Shown piece after piece: positions 12,836-25,500 of a DNA stretch of 64,000 bases; positions within the stretch are counted from its first letter, which is position 1; each line of letters opens with the position of its first letter. This DNA comes from Aplidium turbinatum (Eukaryota; Chordata; Ascidiacea; Aplousobranchia; Polyclinidae). The translations under genes were made by a program, and so were the position numbers. Under the pieces are notes generated by a model, which worked only from the letters and a program-made list of their open reading frames with translations, did no database searches and was not told the DNA's origin. The stretch covers positions 58,636,477 to 58,700,476 of the forward strand of contig OU964918.1 of NCBI GenBank assembly GCA_918807975.1. Reading direction: 5' to 3'.

Positions 12836-13541
12836 CCTACATAACTCAAGGAAAATTTCTAAATCTTCTTGCAAGAAAGTACATATCTGAAAAAGGAAAA
12901 TATATTCATTTGAATTATTCTTTATATTGAACGCTTTCCGTATCTCATCAAACTTCTCGCAAACATAAAATAAAAGAGTTTCATTATTTTGACACAGAAA
13001 TATTTATTGTTGTGACGAACTTCAAGTTTTGCAGAATGGAAAGTAAAATCCATAGCTGAACATTTCTCATAATGATTTTCTCAACCATTAGTTTCTGCTT
13101 GATGATATTTACCATTTATCTATCCGATCAAACCGGCTCAAAAAATTGTTTGGAAAAACTTTATTTTATTCAATAACATGATACCATTAGAAACTTATTT
13201 ATTTTCATCTTAAGTAATTATTTTGACGTTTTCACACACAAAGCTTTATACAAACAAGCTCCCGATTAGGACTATCCAGAAATGTTGATGTTTTATTTGC
13301 AACGTGAATTAATTTGATCAATGATGATAATGAACTGTTGGTCTAGAGGTGGAAATACATCTTCTGGAAACATTGATATTAACGTGAGGACTATTTAGCA
13401 TGGTCCATACTTTGTGTCATATTCAATTCAGTTTACTTTTCTTTGTTAGAATGCAAAAAAAAACCGCTTTTGAGGAAACTGTGACCAGAAACTGTGAATC
13501 AAAGTACACCCCTTGAAATGCTCTTGCTACTTCTCAAGTGG
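12836..13541. other. Downstream flank of gene 2, nothing recognised
   Basis: AT-rich DNA following the stop codon of gene 2. I see no repeat family, RNA gene or coding exon. Confidence 0.5.
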
Positions 13542-16500
13542 TTATGAGGTTAAAAGAAGGGCTTGTTTTTCATATTTAGTTGTCTTGCGGGTTAGTTTCT
13601 TTGCAGTAGATTGTGGTTCATTTTTTTTTCTATATTCCAGAAACTGCAATAAATGGAGGTAAGCTTAATGAGTTGACAAATTCCTGGTTACAGCAAATGT
13701 ATTGATACCGCGATACCTTCTCATACTTATCATTTTAATGCTCAGTCTATTTTACTTTCTAAAACGTCGCAAAATTGTCCTCAGGAAAAATAAAAGATGT
13801 TTTGTGCGTAATTTCAAAAGCAAATTTCCGTGAAACAGAACAAGAGCGACAAATGTAGTGAATAGAATGAAGAGATCATTTTATAGATTGTCACAGGAAA
13901 CACAAAATTGTTATTCGTTACGAAAGTGAGAAAACTGCTGACGCAAAAACCAAGCTCATATTATTGACGTCAGCATTTGTTGTTTGTTTTTGAACTGTGA
14001 CAAATCTTTTTGCATGCAGTAGTTTAATGATTTGGACAAAACATGGACATGCAAAAACATGATTTTTGAAAAATTAAGAAGTTTTGAAATGTGGTGCCAC
14101 AGGAGGCTGTTACGTATCAGCTGGATGGAAAGAAAAACAAATAAATGTGTTACCCAACAAATAGCCGATGACTGGAGTCTGATTAACAATATTAATCTCA
14201 AAATTAAGATATTTCGGACATTAGCAAGAAGCAACTCGTTGAAAAATTGAATGTTGACTGCTGGGATGGTGCAAGGCAAACGAACAAAGGGATAGTAGCC
14301 TACAGGCAAAAAAAAAGAAACAGAGAAAAATGGAGGGAGTTCTATCATGGGAGGCCACAGCTAATCAAATATGATTAATCTGATGAAGAAGAAAAAGAAG
14401 TAGCTTAATGTGCTATAATTACTACAAAGAAGTTGTTTTTTTAATAAATTTATAGGATGTCCATTGTCCAAACGCTCGTAAAGTAATGTTGAGAACAAGC
14501 TGGCAGCACAAATAGCCTATTGGCATATGAGCCAATCTCAACTTATGCTTACCAACCTCAACAATATAGTAGAACGCCATTCCAACGAGTAGCAGTCCAA
14601 GTGAAACATAAAGTTTAGTGCTGACGCATAAGAAGCTTTCATACGCAAATGTTACCACATATCCAAGGGATGAAAACAACATGTAAGAAGCAAATGCAGC
14701 TTCTTGGTTGGAAACAAATAAAACTCCGTAAAAAGCTAGAAAACAATAAGATAATAATAACATGTGCATGAGTTGGTTTAATAGTCACTACAATAGAATG
14801 TCAGCTAGTATCTCTTAGTTAGTAAGAAAAAAACCTCCGGAAAATATCTCAGCTCCTTTGTGAGCTTAATCCTGGCATTTTCGCATACCTGTAGAGCAGG
14901 GATTCCCAACCTGTGGTACGCGTACCACTAGTGGTACGCGAAGGTTTTTCAGGTGGTACGCGAGTAGCTTCCGTTTTTGTAGGCCTATTCACAACTTTAT
15001 ATTTTGTTTATCTGGTTTTGTTTACAAAAAACAAAAAAATACCCGAAGCCTATTCTTATTGACACGTAGCTATTCCTGTTGTTTCGTATCATTACGGTCT
15101 TCAAAATACATGTCATGTCAATTGTCAACAAGAACAGTTGCTTTGAAAAGCCGTACAACACTGTGGGACAGTGGGAGTTAATTATGTCAAATGATTGCTC
15201 TTGATAAATATCATCAAAGGTCTTATACCTTAAGCTACAAATAGTGTTGAATAATGCAAGTTGTAAGCTAAAAATAGATTGGAATAAAATGTTCAATAAC
15301 AGTGAACTACAAGAAGTGGTAGCCTACGCGTGGAAGTAGGCTACAGAGCGTCCAAGTGGTACGAGATCGTAAAAAGGTTAGGAACCCCTTTAAGAGGCTT
15401 TCAACCTGGTCACCAAGATTGACAGAGTGAAGTTGGTTGATTGAATATTTATTCTCGGACTGGGAAAGCTTCTTTGGCAACTTAATCCTGGCAGTTTTCT
15501 CTTAGCCTACTTTTAGAGGAGGAGTTTTCAACTTGAATGTCGCGAGCCCTGTGGGGGTCGCGAGCCATTTTTCGGTTGGTTGCGAGACACCTGAAAACCC
15601 AGAGTATCGTTTTCAATTTTTTTTTTGCATGACAAGATTAGAAATTGTGTTTTTCCGCAATCGACTATTTCTGAACTTGAGGTGATTCTATTTTTTAAGC
15701 TTCCAGACGTTGCAAAATTCCATTTTGCTTTCCATTCGTGAGACTTGGTTGATTGCTCTAAGGGTGTCCCGGTGCAAAAAAGGTTGAAAAGCCTTGTTGT
15801 AGACAGTAGAGGCTTTAAACTACCGACACAGGCCTGGGGGAAATTTTTTTTCCCACGAACTTTTTGTCTCATTTGCATATTTCTGTAATTGTAGCCATTT
15901 AATTGAATCTGGTCACTCTAAAAGTAAGATTTTCCGATTTGATTAAGAATTAACCCTAAAATAATTTAAAGAAAGAAATTAATTTCGATGGGCGTCGAAC
16001 CGTTGTCCTCACGTTTATATATACATATATATATATTTTTTTTCTCTTTCGCGCAACGCTCAGAGTTCAAGATGGATACCACTACATCTTGCAGGTTTAC
16101 AAATTTTCCATATGGAATGGACTTGTTTCCTGTCTCATCATTAGTTTATAAAGCGTTTATAAAGCGCTAGATGAAACCACTGAACCAAATAGGCCAACGA
16201 AAAATATTTGCATTCACACTGTATTAATTCTAACTCTTTATGCGAAGGTACTGCTATTTTGAATAAGAATTGCTTTCGCTGTAGTAATAGCATCTTCAGC
16301 TAGCAGATGTAAAAAGGAAAAAAAAAGAAAAATACGTAAAACGAACAAATAAAGCAAACTCCGATATTATCAACACGCATAAAGTTCTATTTTAAATAGA
16401 TGGTTACATAATATGCGAAGTTTACATAATATGCATAATAAATTAATGCGAAGTAACAAAAAGTTCGTGGGAAAAAAAATTTGTAGCCTGGGGACCGAGA

Positions 16501-19500
16501 TTGATAAATTGAAGTTTCAAATTGTTGAAGTGTTTTGCGGAGGAATTATTCCATTCATTTGGTGCCGCTGAATGGAGAGCAGTCCTGAAATGCTTTGCTC
16601 AAGCGCACACGCCGAGAGTCGAACAAGCGGCCGTGATCTTTTGTTTTTTGCTTTTTGTTCACGAAGTCACGCGCTAACCAACTGAGCTACTGGGGCAGAC
16701 TATTCCTTGTTGTTGAAGTGTTGTTGTGTGCGAATTATGTGTGTGAATTATGTGTGTGAATTTGTATAAGTAATTATTTCCTTTTACTAGGTGCCACTGA
16801 ATGGAGAGCTGGTCTTGATACGCGTTGCTGAAACACACACCCCGAGAGTCGAACCGCAGCGCTGCTGAATCTTAATTTCAGATGAGTATTACCATGGTGA
16901 ATGGTTTCTGGAAGATATTTTTCTTGAGTAGATTTTTTTGAAGAAGATATTTTCTGAAGAGATATTTAGGCTACCATGTAGGGCAGGGGTCGGCAACCTT
17001 TCTTCAGTCGCGGGCCAAAACAAAACTGCGCAGATGTCAACGGGCCGTACAAGTTTTCCATTTGCACTTCCGTTTTCTTTACTTTTCATAATATTGTTAA
17101 AATTGGCGTTCTTATCAGAGTATCTCCATATTTAGCTACTATAGGCTTATATAGATTAATATAAAGAAAATTAGTAACAATTGGTAACGAAAAACACCAA
17201 GTACTTTATTTATTGACAGCACAACATTAATGTGATATTTGATGTTGTTTCCTGCTAGAAAGTTTCTGAAGGTCAGGTGATAGGTTGGATGAGGCAAGAA
17301 TCATAACATCTTGCAAGTGGTCATCAGTAAGTTGTGTTCTCAACTTGCCGTTAAATATACGGTTAATTGACTATTACTAACGCAACTCATGTAGCCTGCA
17401 ACTAGCATGCATTAAATAGGCTAATATAACCGGACTTCAAGGTGAAACTGCCAAGTACCTTGATGCTACCTTCTGCAAGCTTAAGCTAAATTTTGCCCCA
17501 AACCTAGTTTACTATAACAAAGCGACCCGTGATCGATAGGTCGCGGGTACAAAGGCGCTTTGTGATAATTTCCTATGCTTGGTGGATTCTAACAAGCAGC
17601 AAATTCTTCAAAGACAAGAATCACTTGTTGAAAAAAACGGAAAAATGGAACTGGGAGTAAATTATAACTCTAAAAAATAAAGTAATTTAAAAGTCTGGAC
17701 CGGCTGTCACTAAAAAGGCCAATTCCTGCTTCCTAAGCTACACATATTTCTAAATTATCAACCTTCAAACAAACTAATTCTTAAAACTTCAAATCTATCA
17801 AACTATCTGTCAGGCCTGCAACGTCGCTCTCTCTAAAATGCAGTTCGCAGAGAAAGAATATCAAGGAAATTCAAAATGGCGACAATGCCCTAACTAAGCA
17901 TTGTTGCGGCATAAGTACACAGGCTACGTGATTACAAGTGAGCGTTACGGATAAATATGGAAAAGTAAAAATTGCGAAAGTTTTACATAACATTTAGTAA
18001 TCTTAATTCTGTTATGTAAAACCAAATGGCAGCATAAAATAATGGGATGTTCGTTTTGGCCCGCCAACTACAATTTGCAAAAATGCTGCTGGCCGGATAA
18101 TTTTGCTTGGCGGGCCGGATCCGGCCCGCGGGCCGTAGGTTGCCGACCCCTGATGTAGGGCCTAGGATGTTTTAAGGGGCCACTTCGACTGTAAAATGCT
18201 TGCAGTGTTTTCTATAATGAAGGTGAGGTTGAACTAACTCGGCAGTGAGCCTTCAGACAAAATTACGCTTTGATCAAGATACTGTAGTTGCTTTACTTAA
18301 TACTGCTTTACCGATGATTTGTGTGTGCCATATAGCATCGGCAACTCCCCAAAGTGATGGAAATATGAAGAACAATACTGAATTAGTGGGATAAGGTTTT
18401 CATACCTGCACAAATACATTGGCTATTACTGCTGTTAGTTTAGAAGTTAGTATATTATAAACATATTTTTTTATTTCACTCATCAATCCAACAATGGATT
18501 TTATTCCAAACTTAAATTGCTTTCTTTGGTTAAATAAATCCTTGTTGAAGTCGAAACTTCTACAGTCTTATTGCAATAGGAACATTTACTGTCCTAAATA
18601 GTCCACTTACGCACAATAGTCCAGGTCTCAATTTTTTACACTATGTTCATAATTTTTTAAATAACCAAATTTCTTGGTAAGAATACTATCTTCAGATACA
18701 GCATTCACAGATTGAATGCATCTCATGTTCAATTGTGACTATCTGAAGATGCGACCTGATTCATCACATTTTGCAGATTTTGACTACGGCTACTGCTACT
18801 GTCTGACTGAAATTTTGTAATTTTTTTAAACTTTTTTGCTGACTCGTAAAGTCGTAATTATATAATAAATTTTGGTTGTCTTGGAAAGTAGTAAAACATG
18901 AGAAAGAGGGAGTTGAAAACCGTTCAATAACTGATCGGAATTTTCTGAATCAAATTGCCTTTGCTTTTCAAAGCGTTGTCAATTTGTCTCCTGAGGAAGA
19001 CAGTAAGAAACGTTACAACTTTAATTTCATGAAATTGCATTCAGACAGTCAGCAAAAGTAGGCAAAATCTGAAAAAGTTTGCAGAATGTAACAGATCAGG
19101 CTGTATCTCCTGGTAGCCATGGTTCAACTATTGAAAACCAGGTCACCTACCAATAGAATGCTGGACACAGTGAGATTTAAAATGAAACCCAAGGTAAGCA
19201 AGGGTAATCTGCCTGTGTACTTTGCTATGTTGCCGAATAGAAACGAGCTTAAGGCACCACATGCACCGCAAGAGATCAAAGTAAATCCGACCCAATTCAC
19301 CGCCAAGGGACATGAGATAAATGACTGAAACATAAAAAGATTGGACCTTTCTATCGCTGTCGATTCTTGCTACAATCGGCTATCAAAGAACATATTGTTG
19401 ATTAAATAGTATTAATGGCTACGTAGAGGTTACACCGTGATGTACAAAGTTATTTTTTAAAACTTGTCACAAAGAATTGGCCTCAGCACATCGGTTTGTT

Positions 19501-22500
19501 GCGTCACCAAATAAAAAATAAGTTTTATTAAAAAAACTTAACAATTATACATTTAGTACAGAAGGGCTGAACAGATTTTCGTTTCAAACTGTTTTATTAT
19601 GAATTTGCAATGCAGCAAAATAGTATTCGTTTGAAAACGAGATTAACCCTATTCGGACCAAGCTATTTTTGTGAGGTAATGGCCTGACGTGTGGACTTAT
19701 TCCATCCACACCTTCATTTTCTAATAACTTTTGATATAAAAACGTTACGAGGTTACTTTTTTCGCAAAGTTAGAGAAAAAATATTGACAAACTGGTTAAA
19801 ATTTTAAGTTTACACACATACTCTACCAGTTTTTTGCTATTGCTTTTTTTTGCTAAAAGTAGTCAATTTTTTTAAAGTTTGTCTGATGTCTCCGCCATAA
19901 TCTCCTTGAAATCGCTAATCCCTCCGTTAAAGGCACGCACGGTCCAGTAATACTTTCTTGATATGACCTACGTTCTTCCGACAATTGCTGACGCAAAATC
20001 CAGCTGTGAAGTTAATCTCTATTCAATTTCACGCTGATTAATGTTTTACTAGTTTTGCAGACAATTTTGGGAGTCGGGTGTCAAAAACTGCTGATAACTA
20101 AAAAACTATACTACACAAAAATGTCATTTTATTACTAAACCAAAGATAAATGATTTTTAGGAAAAGTCATAAAACTTCAGTTAATTTGAGCCAGTAGCTT
20201 TTATGTAATCGATGAAAGTTTTAGGTATGGACGAAACCGTCCACCCGTCAGTCCGAATAGGGTTAAAGTAATCTTTCGTCGAAAAGAAACAAAAAAATTA
20301 GACAAGTTTTTTGTTCGAGTGGTCATAATGTATGATAGAAATATAGCTATACAGAAATTTAAACTGGATCTTACTCGGGTAAAATCTCCGATCAAGAACG
20401 CCTGTTGAAAGCCATTGTACACAGTTATGCATATCAAACATAGTTGTCGATAGCCGTTTATATGTTTCAACGTCGCGATAACCAAATCAAATTGGCTTCT
20501 TGTTTCGTTTGATCTGCAGAAAACAAAAAGTGTTTAACTGATAAGTCGACCGCATTTATAATAATAATTGTGTTTTATTTGCGCCCATTGCGATAACATA
20601 GGCTTAGATAAACTCCTAGTAATCCAGAACACAACACTGCGATCACAGATGCGATACAACAGACGACAGTGAAGTGACATATATTTTTCGAGTCAGCAGC
20701 CCCCCTTATTGCTTGCCAGTGACTTTGCCGAGACACAGCCGCGTGCTCTGGAGCGGTGTCGAACCCACGTCCTTTCGAACGTCGAGCAGACGTTCTCACC
20801 ACTCGGCTACGCAGCCGACTCGGCTACGCAGTTATCAACTGTACAATTTTGCAAATGCGGTAAATAAAACATGGCTTTCAGGCATCCACACCTGAAAGGC
20901 GAGATTCACACCCAACATACACACTATCTTCAGCATACAAAAACGTCGCACAAAAAATGGCTCCCCTGTAAGCAAACGTTGTTGTTTTTACATCATTTCA
21001 ACGACTAGCAACGTTGCTAATCGTTGAAATAATGTAAAAATGGCAAAATTTGCTTACAGGGTAATTTCCTGTTACTATTCATACCAGAAATTGTATTCCT
21101 GGTATGAATGATAAAAAGAAACAAACATGCGCCATTTTTCGTGCGACGTTTTTGTATGCTGAAGACAGTATGTATGTTGCGTGTGAATCTCACTTTAGTG
21201 TAGTAGTAAAAAGTAAAGGCGAGTCCCATACTTGATCCAAGCATCGGGGAACGAGAAGATAAGGTTCTCATAGCCTTCGGCACTAATGAGAGTAGGGTGG
21301 CCAGTTCCTTTCTCTCGGCCGCCTTTACTTCAGCAACTACGCCCACCCAATTTATTATACCCTAGGTAGAGGTGAGCGGTGTTTTTCAACAACCAGCTTA
21401 AGCCGGGAGTCGAACCAGGATTGCATGATTGGAAAGCGAGCGCCTTATCACCCGTACAGTGTAGTAGTGGATACATTATGATAAATCATTTTATAGTATC
21501 TAGGATTAAACCATTACTCGCGAATGCCAGTTATTCCGTTAGGAAGAAAATAGATGCTGATGTTACCAAAAATGATGCAGTTGGTAGTCTGCGGCACAGA
21601 CCGTGGTGCATCCACTATTCATGTAATGTTATTCTATAATCTCGAGCAATAACACTTTCTAGGCGATTTTAGATATGTTTACAAGCGTTATTCATACCTA
21701 ACAGTAATAGGATCAAGAAAAAGACCAACAGCAAGAGCTCCTAGTAATCCAACTCCTGCATAGATGCCCATCAGCGTGTAGAGTAAACTGGTTTGCACAC
21801 CTTTGCTTTGTAATTGTGTCACTGGACACTCTGTTGTGTTGTATCCGATTCTAGCTGCATTGAAATCCTCCTGACAATCATGTGACCCACAATATGTTTC
21901 GATGTAGGAAGAATTGTAGCAATCTGGAAGAACTAAAAAATTCATTAAAATTTTTATAGCAACACAGACTTTGGTTTCAGATAGAGTTTCCATTTAAAGC
22001 AAAATTTGAAAACTTGAGTTTTTCCAAAAAAGTTGCAGTTTTGATGTTATTGTTAATACACGCTTTGAAATGCTGTTGTTATACAAGTAAAACTTTATTA
22101 GTGGTTTTGTGGCATAAGACACAATGCAAGATTGTGACATAGCAATTTGTCGCAAGCAGACTAACGCCTGGCGGTTGAAAATTTGGGTTAAAGTAGACGA
22201 AACGGCAAGTCAGCCATTCTTTTTTCAGCTCTTAAATCTTGTACTAATGCCCAGCCGCGCGCTGGTTAGCAGTATTGAACAGGTATTTTTCGGGCGTCAT
22301 ACCAGGGCTCTCATCATTCAGCTATATAGCTGGCTAGCAATGAAAAGTGGTCTTTAAAATCAACTGTCATGTAGCCAACACAGCGTCCGCCTCGATAGCT
22401 CAATTGGTTAGCGCGTCACTTCTGGAACGAAGAAGCTTCAAGATCAAGCGGCGCTGGTTCGACTCTCGGGGTGTGCGCTTGAGCAACGCACGTTAAGGAC

Positions 22501-25500
22501 TGCTCTCCATTCAGTGGCATCTAATGGATGGAATAGTTCCCCGGCAACAACACTTCAACAATCGGAAACTTCACTCTGTCAATCTCGGTGACCGGGCCTC
22601 CGTCAGTGATTCAAAGCCTCTACAAGTATGCGAAACTGCCAGGATTAAGCTCTGCAAGAAGCTTTCCCAGTCCGAGGATAAAGATTCAATCAATCAATCA
22701 ATCATATAGTAACAATTCAAACAGACACATCAGTTGATGTTTAAAGCTAGACTAATACACAGTTAATTACAGAAAAGTTTTCCAAACCGAAACGCAATAA
22801 CTAGTTCAGTATAATGGAGCAAAGGTTTTTGAAGTGTTGTTAATTTTCCGGCCCGAAATAACATCCTTTGTTGTGACACCAGACACCAGACATCAGACAC
22901 CAGACACCAGACATCCTTTGTTGTGACACCAGACACCAGACATCCTTTGTTGTGACACCAGACACCAGACACCAGACATCAGACACCAGACACCAGACAT
23001 CAGAGACCAGACACCAGACATCAGACACCAGACATCCTTTGTTGTGACACCAGACTAGCCGCTGGTATACCGCTGCTAGTTGGTGTCACCAGGCAAGAAA
23101 CTGTCATCACTGTCAGAGAAAAGTTTCTGATTGTTGAAGCGTTGTTGTCTGTCTTAATTGTTCCATTCGCTAGGTGCCAATGAATGGAGAGCAGTCCTTA
23201 AAATGCGTTGAGCAAGCGCACAACCTGAGAGTCGATTCAGCGACGTTTGATCTTGAATTTTAACGATAGCAGACTGGCCATCGTAACAAACCAGTTGGCC
23301 AGCCACTCCGAAGCACATTCATGTAGGAAGAAATGATTTGCTGGCACTGGTAGCCTCACACGATAGACTGCATATTGAAGGTTTTTACAAGTGTGCTCAA
23401 GGTTTGGCAACAAGTTGCCGGTTGTCTGCATCAGTCGATGATGCTTCTAGAAATAATATTCTACAGAAACTCGGAAACTCTGATTGAGGTGCCCTTCCTG
23501 ATACAATACGGTCAACTTCCTTAGCCATATGCTATTCGGTTGCAGATATGCTTGTCCAGTGTGGGAACACTGAGCACATGCCAAGAAAATTGACCCCACA
23601 TTGAACCAAAGCTTGAGTTTGATTACAGGTTGTCTCAAACCAACCAACATCACGTCGCTGCACATTCTGTCTGAAATTGCTCCTCCCAACATCAGAAGAA
23701 GCGTGACCAGCAAAAAGGAAATATCTTGCCAGGACATGGATTTGAGACACCCACTGTACGGACAAACTCCAGCACACAGGCGCCTGAAGTCAAGAAAAAG
23801 TTTCCTTGCCTCAGTTGTTCCATTAGGTCAAGACGATGTCGCCGCCAATGTGCGGGTTCACCTATGACAGGAGGGACTGGCAGCCGGACCGACATTGGCC
23901 AAAATGGAGCTCTCACCCATAGAGGGCCTTCCTCCAGGAATACGTGAACCGTGGAAGTATTGGCGATGCCTCAACCGCTTAAGAACTGGCATTGGCAGAT
24001 GTAAAACTCTGATGAGACACTGGGGGTATTCCATGGGGAGCACAAGATGCAAATGCGGACAGGATCAAACGATGCAACATCTACTCGAATGCCCTGTCCT
24101 AAGAGCAAGGTACTCGGCACAGGATTTGGCCAAGTTCAGCAACAGAGCAAGACCCTCCGTGATGCTCTGGGCTACGCCATGTGACACACGATGAAGAAGA
24201 AGTCGATGAGGCCTAAATTGTATCAGCAACTGCACAGTGCACACTGCTGCATCACTGCACACTGTCGTGCTGCACACATTGCATACATTGCACACTGTTG
24301 CATCACATCACAAATGCACATTGCGCATCAGTGATATAGCATGCATTCCAGACCTAGGGACAGTTAAAGCGATTAGAAATCCCGACGTTTTCTTTTTCGA
24401 TTGCGAGAATGATAGCCTACTAATCCATTCCCATGTTTTACAAACCCAAGTTGGCGACGTCACCATTGGAGAGAACAATAGATGAAATAAGTTGCCCAGC
24501 AATGTTGTTTAGGCTGAAAATCAAATAGAAAATTCCAATGAATCGAGTCACAACAGCCTTTGGCGTTTCGTTGGTAAACTTTGCATACCTAGAAATGCAA
24601 AAAAACTAAATTTAATAAGCTTTGTTTCAAAAGTGAGGAGATATAAGCAGATTTGTGCGTTACGCCGTTACCTATGAGCGGTTGTAGTTAGATATGTATA
24701 CTCGGCCGACCATAATGGGGCAGCGGACAGTCCCACAATAACTGAACTTGGTATAAGGGTCCACCAGGTGGAGTAGAAGTTGGCAAGTGGATATGTGATG
24801 AAACCAATGATAGAGACACAGATTGTCCATTTGCATCCGAGCCATTTGATAACTAAAAGTAGATTCAAAACAGTAAAACATCATTTTATCATTTTCATGT
24901 CATACCATATCATTTTTCCACTTGATCTAAAAAAGATAAACGTGGAAAGATTAATCTGTTAATGTTATTTACTTTTTATTTTCTTAAAGATTTCTGGTAG
25001 TTTTGCATACTTTTAGAGGCTGTGAACCACTGACGTAGGGCCGGTTACCGAAGCTTTGGCCTTGCACCACATCTGTTGTCACACCGGAAATCGTTTCAGG
25101 TTGCAATCCAATAAAAAACTAGTTGGTTTTTGCCTTTCATGGTTTGCGCTTAATTCTTTAAAAACTCACATCCGATATTGTAAGATAACGGTGTTTGTAT
25201 ACTTACCAAGCGTAGAAACAAACATTGCTGACAACATACAAACACCCGAAACAACCGCCTGTGAAGCGGTACCGAGCCCTTCCTCATAGTTGAGGCTTGA
25301 TTGAAGACTGGCTGTTGAATTGTATGCAGCAAAGTTGAGAAAGAATGCCACAGAAACCACCAAAACATTTTTGATTATTTTCAGCTTTTCACGTCTGCAA
25401 AGTAGGATGCACTTTGTAAGTAAGCAAGTATATTTATTTTTAGATTGTTAATTTGTTGCTAGGTTATTTTATAGAAGTTTAATAGTACGGTACAGTAAGA

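Larger units (their letters stand above)
15424..16697 (-). repeat. SINE family A copy split by two later insertions
   Basis: Read on the minus strand, the tRNA-like head is at 16600-16697 (GTAGCTCAGTTGGTTAGCGC in inverse, GTTCGACTC). The body continues through 16493 and then 15807-15838, and the tail ends near 15424 with CAGTCCGAGAATAA. The missing parts are filled by elements at 15839-16484 and about 15516-15806. Joined in order, the pieces follow the family consensus. Confidence 0.7.

Noticed and set aside
20575-20700. Minus-strand membrane-like stretch (IASVIAVLCSGLLGVYLSL) as an extra exon of gene 2
   Set aside because: Exons 5 and 6 already join in phase as in genes 1 and 3, and no equivalent exists there.
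22388-22480. Functional tRNA gene
   Set aside because: A and B boxes are present but the acceptor and anticodon stems do not close, and the sequence continues into the repeated SINE body.
22763-23028. Minus-strand SDVWCLV repeat protein
   Set aside because: It is a by-product of the CAGACACCAGACATC minisatellite; no splice or start context was seen.
22860-23060. CRISPR-like array of repeats and spacers
   Set aside because: Spacers are themselves repeats, the units are irregular and the DNA is eukaryotic.
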